Notes: generated from the letters alone by a model not told the origin. DNA of 43,805 nucleotides from an uncultured Fibrobacter sp. (GCA_946405515.1 CAMJHM010000014.1:1-43805), one strand, 5' to 3'; numbered from the stretch's first letter, positions 1 to 8,808 are shown. A program made the numbers and translations.

Positions 1-319
1 CCTTGTATTCGGACGGATAGGCGTACATGTAGTCAATCTGCAAATCGCCGAGAACATCGAGAAGATCGGCGAGACCGCCCACCTTGTCTGCGACAGGGCA
101 TGCGACAACGTCGGTCACGGTAGCGCTGAGACCGGACTTGGCGAGAACTTCGACAGCCTTTTCTGCTTCGTTCACGATAAGGCGGATAAGGCCGAATTCG
201 CCGGAGTCGGCGAGCGTGAGTGACAAGAGGTTAATCCCTGCATCGGCAAGGGCGCGGCAAACAGCCTGGAGACGACCCGGACGGTTCGAAACGAAAACTG
301 AAACCTGTGGTATCTTCAT
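1..319 (-). CDS. ACT-domain protein (3' end missing)
   Basis: The reading frame starts at ATG 319 after a good ribosome site (AAGGAG, 8 nt upstream) and runs off the window edge, so only about 106 residues are visible. The N-terminus MKIPQVSVFVSNRPGRL, followed by ALADAGINLLSLTLAD and FGLIRLIV, has the beta-alpha-beta pattern of an ACT amino-acid-binding domain (residues 1-70). A second similar unit seems to start near residue 72. Small tandem-ACT proteins of about 140 residues often lie beside phenylacetate-CoA ligase and indolepyruvate ferredoxin oxidoreductase genes. Here the ligase gene ends 14 nt upstream, so the two are probably cotranscribed. The role is inferred to be amino-acid sensing linked to aromatic amino or aryl acid metabolism; the ligand cannot be read from the sequence. 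Confidence 0.85.
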   Translation of the reverse strand, partial: MKIPQVSVFVSNRPGRLQAVCRALADAGINLLSLTLADSGEFGLIRLIVNEAEKAVEVLAKSGLSATVTDVVACPVADKVGGLADLLDVLGDLQIDYMYAYPSEYK

Positions 320-333
320 TTTTTTTCTCCTTC

Positions 334-1671
334 TTAAATCTTCTTCCTGTTGTCGATGACGCGCTTTGCCTTGCCTTCGCTACGCGGCAGCGAATCCGGT
401 TCGCACAACGTAACGATAACGGAAATGCCAAGAATCTGTTCGATGGAGTGCTTGAACTTCTTGTTCAGCTGTTCCATATCGCTCATGGAGTCGCTCACCA
501 TGTCGCGGGAAACTTCCACCTTGACTTCGAGCGTGTCCATGTTGTTCTTGGTGTCGAGTACAATCTGGTAATGCGGCAGAGCCTTTTCGGCGCGGAGGAG
601 AGCCGTTTCGATCTGGCTCGGGAACACGTTCACGCCACGCATGATGATCATGTCGTCGCTGCGGCGGCCAATACGGCGGATGCGGCGGATGGTGCGTCCG
701 CACTTGCACTTCGTGTTTTCGATAGCAGTAATGTCGCGGGTGCGGTAGCGCAAAATCGGCATGGCGCGCTTGCTGAGCGTGCTGATGACGAGTTCGCCTT
801 CTTGTCCGTCCGGAAGCGGTTCGAGCGTTTCCGGGTCCACAATTTCGGGGTAGAAGTGGTCTTCGAAAATGTGGATGCCGTCGCGGCATTCGCATTCGCA
901 ACCCACGCCCGGGCCAACAATTTCAGAAAGGCCGTAAATGTCGTAAGCTTTGATGCCCGTCTTTTCTTCGATGTAGTCGCGCATGCCGTCGCTCCACGGT
1001 TCTGCACCGAAGATACCGCGCTTCACCTTCAGGTCGCGGATGTTGACGCCCATTTTTTCGGCAACGTCAATGATACGGACAAAGTAGCTGGGCGTTCCGC
1101 CTACCGCGGTAACACCGAAATCCTTCATGAGCATCACCTGGCGTTCGGTATTGCCGCCGCTGATAGGGATGACAGTCGCACCGAGGGCTTCGAAACCGCC
1201 GTGGATACCAAGACCGCCGGTGAACAGGCCGTAGCCGTAGAAGTTCTGCACGATGTCGGTGCTGCGGAAGCCGCAAGCGAGGAGCCCGCGCTTCACGACC
1301 TGGGCCCACACGTCCATGTCTTCTTTGGTGTAGCCCACCACGATGGGCTTGCCGGTGGTGCCGGAACTTGCGTGCAGGCGCACGACTTCGCTCATGTCGA
1401 CGGCGAACAGACCGTACGGGTAGGTGTCACGCAAATCCTTCTTCATGGTGAAGGGGAGCTTCGCAACGTCTTTGAGAGTCTTGATGTCTTCGGGCTTGAG
1501 GCCCTTCTCGTCCATGCGTTCACGGAAAAGCGGAACTTTCTCGTAGGCAAGTTTTACGGTGGCGCGCATACGCTGCAGCTGCAGGTCACGCAATTTTTCT
1601 TCGGGCATGAAGTCCAGGGCCATTTCGGGCAGGACCTTGTTTTCTTCGTCATTCCAGGCGGTTGAACGCAT
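334..1671 (-). CDS. paaK: phenylacetate-CoA ligase
   Basis: This 445-residue adenylate-forming enzyme would activate phenylacetate, or a related aryl acid, to its CoA thioester with ATP in the cytoplasm. The length is normal for the family (about 430-440). The ATP-binding P-loop SSGTTGKP is at residues 102-109, and the adenylation motif YGLSEIVGPGV and the C-terminal RSDDMIIMRGVNVFP hinge are also present. The cluster CECEC plus CKCG is typical of anaerobe-type members, which carry metal-binding cysteines. ATG 1671 is preceded by AAAGGAA. The downstream ACT-domain gene supports a role with indolepyruvate or arylpyruvate oxidoreductase in anaerobic aromatic amino acid turnover or synthesis. 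Rumen fibre degraders are known to use phenylacetate for phenylalanine synthesis. Substrate preference is inferred. Confidence 0.93.
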   Translation of the reverse strand: MRSTAWNDEENKVLPEMALDFMPEEKLRDLQLQRMRATVKLAYEKVPLFRERMDEKGLKPEDIKTLKDVAKLPFTMKKDLRDTYPYGLFAVDMSEVVRLHASSGTTGKPIVVGYTKEDMDVWAQVVKRGLLACGFRSTDIVQNFYGYGLFTGGLGIHGGFEALGATVIPISGGNTERQVMLMKDFGVTAVGGTPSYFVRIIDVAEKMGVNIRDLKVKRGIFGAEPWSDGMRDYIEEKTGIKAYDIYGLSEIVGPGVGCECECRDGIHIFEDHFYPEIVDPETLEPLPDGQEGELVISTLSKRAMPILRYRTRDITAIENTKCKCGRTIRRIRRIGRRSDDMIIMRGVNVFPSQIETALLRAEKALPHYQIVLDTKNNMDTLEVKVEVSRDMVSDSMSDMEQLNKKFKHSIEQILGISVIVTLCEPDSLPRSEGKAKRVIDNRKKI

Positions 1672-1890
1672 AGGGGTTCCTTTAGTTGAATTTTGCGCCT
1701 ATGAATATATAATTATTTCGGAGTGCCAAAAGAAGTGGATTGATGTTTTTCTCTTTTTTGCAAAAAGGGGTATGGAATGCGTTTTACACGGTGTGTAATA
1801 AGACATTCATGCTAAGTATCAAGGTATTATAATCTGGAGGCTGGGCAGGGCCGTTTTAATTTTTGTATTTTTGGTCGGTATTTTAAGTTT

Positions 1891-4677
1891 TTGCATCTTA
1901 TAGGTAGGTTTATTCTGCGCTTACGATTGATTTTTTTGATACTGGCCATTGTGTCCGTGACTAGGGCGCAACTTTTGGAAGTGTCTGATAGTTTTATGGC
2001 GGAAAACAAGGTCCGCAAGGTTATGGTGGATGGCACTGAGAATATGGACGAACGTTCCGTGCTGAGCCGTATCGGTATCCGTGACGGGCAGACCTACACT
2101 CCGGCAGCGCTATCTGAGAAAATCCAGTCTTCGGTGACCAACCTTTACAATTCGGGCCTTTTTGACGATGTGACTGCCTGGATCGACTATGTGGACGAAG
2201 GCACGGATGTGGATGTTATCTTCAAGATCAAGGAACTCCCGGCATTGGATACGGCCTATTTTGATGGCTGTGACGAAATTTCCGAAGAAGATTTGCGCTT
2301 GAAGCTGCGTATTGTTCCGGGGCAGGTGTATAGCAAGAGCCAGCTGGAACGCGACCGTCAGGCCCTGTTGGACTATTTCCATTCCGAAGGTTATTTGCTG
2401 GCCGAAGTCGGCTACCGTGAAACTCCGAAAGAAGACAACAAGAACGAAGTGACCTTCATTGTGCGCGAGGGCGGCAAGGTCAAGGTGACCCAGTTCGATA
2501 TCAAGGGCAACGAACATGTGCCTGCCGAAGACATCATGGAACACATGCTTACCAAGCAGGACCAGTGGTGGGGCGGTGGCGAATTCAAGCAAATTGTTTT
2601 TGAAGCGGACCGCGACACGGTGTTGAATGCGATTCGCCATTTTGGCTACCTAGATGCCGAGTTGACCGATTATAGGGCCGAGTACCTCCCGGATTCCAGT
2701 TGCTTGTTCTATCTAGGACGCATGGTCCCCGTCGGGAACCGTCTGGCCACCATGTACGACCAACTGAATGCCGCCTTGGCGGAACCTTCTTCGCCGCTTT
2801 ACAAGATGGCGGGTAAGCCGACCATGCAGGTCACGCATTACTACCGCAAGTTCCACAAGAGCACGGAACCCTGGGTGAGCCGTCAGGTGAAGCAAGTCAA
2901 GGACGAAGAAGAAGCTCTCAAGATTCTCAACGACATTATCCGTTACGAAAGCGCTCGTAAGGAATGGCTCGAAATCACAGCCGACCTCAAGTGGAACAAC
3001 CCGAAGATTGATTCGCTCCTGGCAATCAAGAAGCGCAATACTTATGAAGAAAAGTTGGTTGTCCGCTACCAGATAGAAGACTTGTTCTCTACCTTGAACA
3101 AGTACGACAATATCAAGACCTCGAATGCGATTATTGTGCATATCAATATGATTGAGGGCCGCCGCTACTATATGGGTTCCCTGCACTTTACCGGCAACGA
3201 AGTCCTGAATGACAACATCTTGAATTATGCCTACCGTTTGGATAGCGGCGAGGTGTTCGACTATTATACCTATGAAGCGTCCAAGAAGGCCTTGCTCGAT
3301 GCTTACCGCGAAGATGGCTACTTGTTCGCACAGTTTACCGAAGAACGTAACTTCGAAAATGATTCGACGGTCAACCTGACGTACCACATGGTGGAAGGCC
3401 TCCCGGCCTCGATTCACAAGGTGCATATCCACGGCAACACAAAGACCAACGAAAAGGTCATCCGTCGCGAAGTCCGCCTGTACCCGGGTGATACGTACCG
3501 TCAGTCGTCTTTGGAACGTAGCTTCCGCGAAATCATGCAGCTGAACTACTTTGATATGGTCACTCCGGATATCAAGGTTGTTGGCGAACAAGAAGTTGAC
3601 CTTGACTTTGTTGTGCAGGAGAAGGAAGCCGGAACGGGCCAGTTCAGCTTGGGCGTGTCTTATAGCGAAAGCGATGGCCTTGTGGGTACGGCAAGTATTT
3701 CCATTCCGAACTGTTGTATGGGTAACGGTCAGGCAGCGTCTTTGAACCTGGAATACGGTATGGACAAGAAGAGCGCTGCTATCAATTTCCAGGAACCGTG
3801 GTTCATGGATAAGCCGATTACCGTGGGTGGTGGTCTCAGCTACTCTTGGTGGCACATGGATTACGACCCGAACATCACCCGCTATGGCGGCAACGTCTAT
3901 GTGGGTAAGCGCCTCAAGTGGCCGGATGACTACTTCTACGGACAAATTGGTTACGGCTGGCTCATGAACAAGCAGGGCCCGAATATCGAAGACAGCTATG
4001 TGGTGTACACGGGTGTCGAATCGGCTCTGAACTTCCGTCTTATCCGTGACGACAAGAACTTGCCGCAATTCCCGACGGATGGTTCCCGCTATGTGTTGGA
4101 TATCCAGTGGGCCGACGATGTGCTGTTTAGCGATTTCAATTTCGTGAAGACGGAACTCACGGTCAAGTGGTGGTTCCCGCTGTTCCGCGACAGGCTTGCG
4201 ATTGCGCTCACGAACGAGTACGGCGTGATATTCGGTGACCAGTTGCAGTACCGCACGCTTTACTCCATGGGTGGCGTGCTCGGCTACGAAGGCATGATGC
4301 GTGGCTATAGCTCGGGCTCCATCGGTTACCGCCGTTTGGGCCGCAGTTACCAGTACGTCGGTGCTGAACTCCAGCTAGGCCTCGTGCCGCAGACATTCTA
4401 CTTGTTGCCGTTCTTCTTCGATGCGGGTAACGTATTCGGTGAACGCTATGACCCGGGAACCAAGGTGCCCAAGCCCAGCCGCAGTCCGCTGGAAGAATGG
4501 GACCCGACCAGCCTCAAGAAGGATATCGGTTTCGGCTTCCGCGTGGTTGTCCCGATGCTCGGTATTATCGGATTTGATTTCGCATGGCCTCTGGATGTGG
4601 GTGAAACCTACAGTGGCTTGCAACGGACTAATGTGGGCGACATGGAGTTCAACTTCGTGATCGGACAGGGATTCTAA
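1891..4677 (+). CDS. bamA: outer membrane protein assembly factor BamA
   Basis: BamA inserts beta-barrel proteins into the outer membrane. An N-terminal signal peptide (residues 1-26, cleavage after VTRA) is followed by five POTRA-like repeats and a C-terminal 16-strand-type barrel from about residue 575. The MRGYSSG motif in the barrel matches the conserved (V/I)RG(F/Y) of loop 6, and the protein ends in Phe (FVIGQGF), as expected for the beta-signal. At 928 residues it is longer than usual (about 800). The extra length is mostly a charged segment at about residues 270-410 inside POTRA 3. The start is TTG 1891, the first usual start codon after the in-frame stop at 1813; no clear ribosome site precedes it, so the exact start is uncertain. 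The skp-like gene follows after 9 nt, the classic bamA-skp order. Confidence 0.95.
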   Translation: MHLIGRFILRLRLIFLILAIVSVTRAQLLEVSDSFMAENKVRKVMVDGTENMDERSVLSRIGIRDGQTYTPAALSEKIQSSVTNLYNSGLFDDVTAWIDYVDEGTDVDVIFKIKELPALDTAYFDGCDEISEEDLRLKLRIVPGQVYSKSQLERDRQALLDYFHSEGYLLAEVGYRETPKEDNKNEVTFIVREGGKVKVTQFDIKGNEHVPAEDIMEHMLTKQDQWWGGGEFKQIVFEADRDTVLNAIRHFGYLDAELTDYRAEYLPDSSCLFYLGRMVPVGNRLATMYDQLNAALAEPSSPLYKMAGKPTMQVTHYYRKFHKSTEPWVSRQVKQVKDEEEALKILNDIIRYESARKEWLEITADLKWNNPKIDSLLAIKKRNTYEEKLVVRYQIEDLFSTLNKYDNIKTSNAIIVHINMIEGRRYYMGSLHFTGNEVLNDNILNYAYRLDSGEVFDYYTYEASKKALLDAYREDGYLFAQFTEERNFENDSTVNLTYHMVEGLPASIHKVHIHGNTKTNEKVIRREVRLYPGDTYRQSSLERSFREIMQLNYFDMVTPDIKVVGEQEVDLDFVVQEKEAGTGQFSLGVSYSESDGLVGTASISIPNCCMGNGQAASLNLEYGMDKKSAAINFQEPWFMDKPITVGGGLSYSWWHMDYDPNITRYGGNVYVGKRLKWPDDYFYGQIGYGWLMNKQGPNIEDSYVVYTGVESALNFRLIRDDKNLPQFPTDGSRYVLDIQWADDVLFSDFNFVKTELTVKWWFPLFRDRLAIALTNEYGVIFGDQLQYRTLYSMGGVLGYEGMMRGYSSGSIGYRRLGRSYQYVGAELQLGLVPQTFYLLPFFFDAGNVFGERYDPGTKVPKPSRSPLEEWDPTSLKKDIGFGFRVVVPMLGIIGFDFAWPLDVGETYSGLQRTNVGDMEFNFVIGQGF

Positions 4678-4686
4678 AGGAGGCGC

Positions 4687-5205
4687 ATGATGATTCGTCG
4701 CTTAATTCTTCTTTTGGTGTTTGCTTTTGCCACGGCGGGATTTGCCGATGACGGCCTCCGCGTGGCGCATGTTGATTCCAAGCTCATCTTCGACGGCTAC
4801 AAGGGCACCAAGAAGGCCCAAGAAGAGTATGACCGCCAGGTGGCCAAATGGGAACAGCAGGCAAACCTCCTGCAAAAGGAACTTGCTGCCATCAAGGAAA
4901 AAATCGACAAGCAGCTCTTGATGCTTTCGGACGAAAAGCGTCGCGAACTCGAAGCCGACTACAAGAAAAAGGACACGGAACTCAAGAGCTTCATCGATCG
5001 CGTGTACGGCCGTAATGGTGAACTGATTTCCGAGAACGAAAAAATCAGTGGTCCTATCATCCAGCTGATTCGCAAGGCCGTGAACGAGATTGCTTTGCAA
5101 GAAGGCTACGACATGGTCGTGGACCGCGCGACCGGTTCCGTGCTGTTCTGGAAAAAGGAAAACGACCTGACACAGAAGGTTCTGGATTACCTGAACAACC
5201 GCTAG
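4687..5205 (+). CDS. skp: OmpH/Skp family periplasmic chaperone
   Basis: This 172-residue secreted protein has a signal peptide (MMIRRLILLLVFAFATAGFA, cleavage before DDG). The Skp-type N-terminal strand RVAHVDSKLIFDGYKG comes next, then a long charged coiled coil (about residues 45-115) and a C-terminal VNEIALQEGYDMVVDRATGSVLFW that completes the trimer body. Skp holds unfolded outer-membrane proteins in the periplasm and passes them to the BAM complex. It sits 9 nt after bamA. Its strong ribosome site AAAGGAGG overlaps the bamA stop, so the two are cotranscribed. ATG 4690 is an equally possible start one codon later. A hairpin terminator follows at 5230-5261. Confidence 0.93.
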   Translation: MMIRRLILLLVFAFATAGFADDGLRVAHVDSKLIFDGYKGTKKAQEEYDRQVAKWEQQANLLQKELAAIKEKIDKQLLMLSDEKRRELEADYKKKDTELKSFIDRVYGRNGELISENEKISGPIIQLIRKAVNEIALQEGYDMVVDRATGSVLFWKKENDLTQKVLDYLNNR

Positions 5206-5229
5206 TTTTCTGGCTGCATAAGTTTATGT

Positions 5230-5261
5230 AAAATAGGCCACCCTGACGGGCGGCCTATTTT
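5230..5261. terminator. bidirectional rho-independent terminator between skp and rlmB
   Basis: A perfect 10-bp inverted repeat (aaaataggcc at 5230-5239 and ggcctatttt at 5252-5261), extendable inwards by cc/gg pairs, carries A and T runs on both sides. It lies between two convergent genes and can serve both strands. Confidence 0.85.
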
Positions 5262-5284
5262 GTATGCAATCTTTGGAAAAACGA

Positions 5285-6178
5285 TTACTTGATGCGCGTT
5301 CTGGCGTATTCGTAAAGCCCGAGGGAAAGGGCAACGGAGGCGTTGTAGGAATGCGCTTCGGGTTTCATCGGGATGCGGAGGATGTCGTTGCACTGCTTCC
5401 GGATGAACGGGGGCAGGCCCACATCTTCGCCGCCAACAGCGAGCACAACCTGGTCGGCAAATTCGTACCCGGCGAGGCTTGTCTCGGTATCGGCATCAAG
5501 GCCCAGAATCTGGTAGCCCGCAAGCTTGAGCTCGCCGATGGCGGCTTCCAGGTTGTTCGGGCGGCAGATGCGCATCTTGTCTAGCGCTCCCGCGCTGGTC
5601 CGCGCAACACTTGGGGTGATGCCGCACATGCCTTTTGCCGGCATGAGCAAAATATCCACGCCCAGGGCCAACGAACTGCGGATGCACGCCCCAAGGTTCC
5701 GCGGATCCTCAATATTTGTGGCCACGGCGATGAGTTTCTTTTCGCCATTTTCTTTTGCCTTGAAAAACTCTTCGCGGACATCTTCCCACTGCAGGAGCGC
5801 CTTTTCGTTGATCAGTGCGACGACGCCCTGGTTCGGCCTCGCATAGCTGTCGAGAATTTTGGAATCCACCTGCTGCACGTGGACATGCGCGCGTTTGGCG
5901 AGCTTTTGCAAGTTGTACAGCTTGGGGTTGCCGGACTGGTGCATAAAGAGAATGCGGTGGACTCGCATGGGGTCGTTTGCGAGGAGGCTTTCGACTTCCT
6001 TGATGCCGCCGACGGCTACTTGCGGAGCGGCATCGGCATCGCCTATAGCGGCCACGACGTTTTCTTGTTTGAATTTTTTCTCGCCGAATCTGGGGTGGTC
6101 ATCGCGACCGAAACGGCGCATGCGATCGTTGTTTGGTCTGCGCTGATCGCGACGGTTGTCGTCTTCGTTGAAACTCAT
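5285..6178 (-). CDS. rlmB: SpoU/TrmH-family 23S rRNA 2'-O-methyltransferase (RlmB-like)
   Basis: This 297-residue SPOUT methyltransferase would use S-adenosylmethionine to 2'-O-methylate a ribose in rRNA; RlmB acts on 23S G2251. Motif 1 is NIEDPRNLGACIRSSLALG, motif 2 is GGEDVGLPPFIRKQC, and motif 3 is HSYNASVALSLGLYEYAR, together forming the trefoil-knot cofactor site. The N-terminal part (VGGIKEVESLL and following) matches the substrate-binding domain. About 36 highly charged, low-complexity residues (rich in Asp, Arg and Asn) precede it. ATG 6178 is chosen over an upstream alternative because it follows a GGAGA ribosome site and clears the preceding gene, which ends at 6199. It is the third gene of the RNase D, cyclo-ligase, rlmB operon. 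A tRNA-modifying TrmH cannot be excluded. Confidence 0.85.
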   Translation of the reverse strand: MSFNEDDNRRDQRRPNNDRMRRFGRDDHPRFGEKKFKQENVVAAIGDADAAPQVAVGGIKEVESLLANDPMRVHRILFMHQSGNPKLYNLQKLAKRAHVHVQQVDSKILDSYARPNQGVVALINEKALLQWEDVREEFFKAKENGEKKLIAVATNIEDPRNLGACIRSSLALGVDILLMPAKGMCGITPSVARTSAGALDKMRICRPNNLEAAIGELKLAGYQILGLDADTETSLAGYEFADQVVLAVGGEDVGLPPFIRKQCNDILRIPMKPEAHSYNASVALSLGLYEYARTRIK

Positions 6179-6198
6179 GTGGGTCTCCGTTTTGTTAA

Positions 6199-6783
6199 TC
6201 AGTATTTTTCCCTGCAAGGAATGACGACGTTCATCTGGACGTCGGTGTCCTTCTGCTCAAGGGGTTCTTTCGAAATCTGTGCAGGCGTTGCGATGCCTGC
6301 CTTGTAGGAATGTGGGTGCTTGGCAAGGAACCTGTCGTAATACCCTTTGCCGTGCCCAACGCGATTTCCATTAAAGTTGAACTTTGTCCCGGGGACGAGG
6401 AAAATGGGGATTTCGCCGTCGAAACGTTCAAGGCCATCCTTCGGTTCCATGATGCCAAATTTGCCGGGAACAAGGTCTTTGCGCAAATTGCTGACCTTGT
6501 AGAAATTCATGATGCCTTCGCCTTCGCAGCGCGGCAGCAGCAATCTGCCTTCGCGGGCGAGTTCCTCGATGATGGGCATGATGTTCGGTTCGCCTTTTAC
6601 TGGGTAGAATGCGGCGATGTTCTTCGAGTCGTGGTATCCCGGAATGTCGTGGATTTCTTGCCAGGGCTCGCCGATGATATCGTCGCCCTTTTTGTCGCGG
6701 CGCTTTTTCAGGATAAGTTCAATGATAGGACTGCTGCCGAACACGAATATCGCGAGGAACAGTACAAGGATGGAGGTTCCCAT
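6199..6783 (-). CDS. membrane-anchored 5-formyltetrahydrofolate cyclo-ligase-like protein
   Basis: The C-terminal 130 residues of this 194-residue protein match 5-formyltetrahydrofolate cyclo-ligase, which converts 5-formyl-THF to 5,10-methenyl-THF with ATP. The visible family blocks are IAAFYPVKGEPNI, EGRLLLPRCEG, MNFYKVSNLRKDLVPGKFGIMEP, FLVPGTKF and the signature GNRVGHGKGYYDRFLAK. The usual N-terminal helix with the basic KxxLR segment is replaced by a hydrophobic stretch (residues 3-25, SILVLFLAIFVFGSSPIIEL) followed by KKRRDKK, which looks like a membrane anchor with the enzyme in the cytoplasm. ATG 6783 is 2 nt after the rnd stop, and AGGAG precedes it. Activity is inferred and depends on whether the missing N-terminal part matters. 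Confidence 0.8.
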   Translation of the reverse strand: MGTSILVLFLAIFVFGSSPIIELILKKRRDKKGDDIIGEPWQEIHDIPGYHDSKNIAAFYPVKGEPNIMPIIEELAREGRLLLPRCEGEGIMNFYKVSNLRKDLVPGKFGIMEPKDGLERFDGEIPIFLVPGTKFNFNGNRVGHGKGYYDRFLAKHPHSYKAGIATPAQISKEPLEQKDTDVQMNVVIPCREKY

Positions 6784-6785
6784 GC

Positions 6786-7943
6786 TTAGCTCCTGATGGC
6801 GCGTGCTGCGGTCGGTAGCTTGTCTTGCAGAATCTCGTTCCAGATTCTGCGTTGCCACTGCATCAGGTGCGCTTCATCGTAACGGTCGACCCAGGGCATC
6901 GTTCCCGGTGCAGCAAGCCAGATGAGCTGGGACTTGTTTGCGACCATTGACGGATCAATTTTGAGATTTTCAGCTTTTTCGTCGCGCCACATCTTGAGCG
7001 AGAGGAGCAGGTCGGCATTCGGCACTACCGGTGGAGGCGGAGCCTTGGGCAGCTTGGCGGGCCAGTCCTCTTCGGGGGTTGCGCAAGCATCCCGGAGCAT
7101 GTTCATGAACGAATCGAAACGTTCGCCCTTGAAGTTCCTGGGCAGTTTGGGCAGCCGGTTTTCGTCGATTGTCGGGAACGTCGCTTGCACATGGCGTACA
7201 ATGGCGAGCATGAGTTCTGCAGGCATGACTTTGTATGGCGGGCGGTCCATCGCCTCGGCTTCTTTTTCTCGCCATTCCCACAAGTGTTTGAGAATGTTGA
7301 GTGCACAAGGGTTGTAAATGCTGGAACCGGTGATGCGCCAGGGGTCTTTTTTCGGCGGTGCCGGGTGCCTGGAATGTTCTATCAGGGCGTTGCACTGCTC
7401 GGTAAGCCAGCTCATGCGGTTTGCCGCTTGCAACTTTTCGACCAGGATGGCGCAAAGTTCATGCAGGTAGAAAGTGTCGTGGATGGCGTATTCGCACATC
7501 TCCAGCGGGAGTGGGCGGATGGTCCAGTCGGCGCGCTGGTTCTCTTTTTTGAGCTCGTCGCCGAAATATTCGCGAACGAGGTCGGCTAATCCGAGGCGTT
7601 GCTCGCCGAGCAATTTTGCCGCGAGCATTGTGTCAAAGATATTTTTCGGGCTAAACTGGTAAGTCTGCCACAAAAGTCGCAAGTCGTAGTCCGCACCGTG
7701 GAAAATGAGCGTTTGCATGGCGCGGGCCTTGAATAGCGGGGCGAGGTCGATGCCGCAGAGCGGGTCGACGATATAGTAATGGTCGCCGATAGTAATCTGG
7801 ATGAGGCAGAGACGAGCGAGATAATGGTGCATGGAATCGGCCTCCGTATCGACGGCGGCCATATCGTACAAGTCGAGGTCTTCGAGGAGCTTGGCGAGGG
7901 ATTCTTCGTTGTCTACCAGGATGTATTTTTCGTTCTGCAACAT
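6786..7943 (-). CDS. rnd: ribonuclease D
   Basis: This 385-residue 3'-5' exoribonuclease of the DEDD family matures tRNA 3' ends. The catalytic acidic residues are visible in AAVDTEADSM (Exo I, about residues 29-38), in HGADYDLRLL (Exo II) and in YAIHDTFYLHEL (Exo III, DEDDy type with Tyr and Asp). An HRDC domain for RNA binding follows (CALNILKHLWEWREKEAEAMDRPPYKVMP, about residues 210-290), then a second, weaker helical C-terminal domain as in E. coli RNase D (375 residues). ATG 7943 follows AGGT; a GTG at 8003 would add 20 residues without homology to the family. It leads the operon with the cyclo-ligase (2 nt gap) and the rRNA methyltransferase. Confidence 0.93.
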   Translation of the reverse strand: MLQNEKYILVDNEESLAKLLEDLDLYDMAAVDTEADSMHHYLARLCLIQITIGDHYYIVDPLCGIDLAPLFKARAMQTLIFHGADYDLRLLWQTYQFSPKNIFDTMLAAKLLGEQRLGLADLVREYFGDELKKENQRADWTIRPLPLEMCEYAIHDTFYLHELCAILVEKLQAANRMSWLTEQCNALIEHSRHPAPPKKDPWRITGSSIYNPCALNILKHLWEWREKEAEAMDRPPYKVMPAELMLAIVRHVQATFPTIDENRLPKLPRNFKGERFDSFMNMLRDACATPEEDWPAKLPKAPPPPVVPNADLLLSLKMWRDEKAENLKIDPSMVANKSQLIWLAAPGTMPWVDRYDEAHLMQWQRRIWNEILQDKLPTAARAIRS

Positions 7944-8028
7944 TACCTGTGAAATGTAATTAAAATTGCGAAAAAAAGAGAAACTCCGGATTAAAACGTA
8001 CACCTAATAATAGTGTATGTGATGCCGC

Positions 8029-8808
8029 TCATTTTTTTATGACGTTGTAGAATTCCAGGAACTGTGTCGGGGAAAGTTCTTCGGCACGGACGGTGGTGGG
8101 GTAGTCCAGGAGTTCGATGGCTTCCTGGATTTTCTTTTTGTCGTAGGCGCGGCCGAAGGAGTTTGCTAGCGTCTTGCGCTTTTGCGTGAATGCGGCGCGG
8201 ACAAAATCAAAGAACCCATCGGGAGCCTCGAGCGGGCTTGCCTTGGGCGTGAGGAGCATCGTGGCGCTGTCGACATTGGGGCGCGGCGTAAAATGTTCTG
8301 GCCCGATCTTTCTTAAAATCTGCGTGTCGGCGTAGGCGGAGACGAGTACGGATAAACTCCCGTAATTGCTACTGCACGGGGTGGCGCAGATGCGCTCGGC
8401 GACTTCGAGCTGGACCATGCCCATGAATCCCTTTGTGAGATGCAGCCGCGGCATGAGCCCGGCAATGATGGCCGTGGACACGTTGTAGGGGAGGTTCCCG
8501 GTGACCCAAGGCTTTTCGTGGGTGTCGAGGAATGCCTGCAAGTCGAATTTCAGGAAGTCAATATTGACGATGTGGAAGTTGTCGCGGCCCTGGAATTTTT
8601 GTTCCAAAAATTCAACGCACTGCTCGTCGATTTCGACGGCAGTGAGTTCCACGGCGCGGTCCAGCAGGTGCTCCGTGAGCGCGCCGTGGCCAGGGCCGAT
8701 TTCCAGTACGGCCTCGTTTGCTGTTGCTGGGAGGTCTCCCGCAATCAGTTTCGCGGTAGGAACATCCAAGAAGTTCTGTCCGAATTTTCGGCGGCGTGCT
8801 CTATCCAT
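8029..8808 (-). CDS. rsmA: 16S rRNA dimethyladenosine transferase
   Basis: RsmA (KsgA) dimethylates two adjacent adenosines, A1518 and A1519, in helix 45 of 16S rRNA late in 30S assembly. The 259-residue protein shows the family N-terminus RRKFGQNFL, the SAM-binding motif VLEIGPGHGALTEHLL (about residues 34-49), the acidic ribose contact VEID, and the catalytic NLPYN at about residues 105-109. The small helical C-terminal domain FFDFVRAAFTQKRKTLANSFG is also present. ATG 8808 is divergent from the Nudix gene across only 40 bp. A TATTTTTC element ends 5 nt upstream of the start, so the transcript may be leaderless or nearly so. Confidence 0.97.
   Translation of the reverse strand: MDRARRRKFGQNFLDVPTAKLIAGDLPATANEAVLEIGPGHGALTEHLLDRAVELTAVEIDEQCVEFLEQKFQGRDNFHIVNIDFLKFDLQAFLDTHEKPWVTGNLPYNVSTAIIAGLMPRLHLTKGFMGMVQLEVAERICATPCSSNYGSLSVLVSAYADTQILRKIGPEHFTPRPNVDSATMLLTPKASPLEAPDGFFDFVRAAFTQKRKTLANSFGRAYDKKKIQEAIELLDYPTTVRAEELSPTQFLEFYNVIKK

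Noticed and set aside
307..1665. Open plus-strand frame of 452 codons
   Set aside because: It mirrors paaK exactly on the other strand, and the paaK product has clear catalytic motifs.
2713..4068. Open minus-strand frame of 451 codons
   Set aside because: It is antisense to bamA; the translation is low in family features and rich in Val and His as expected of a shadow frame.
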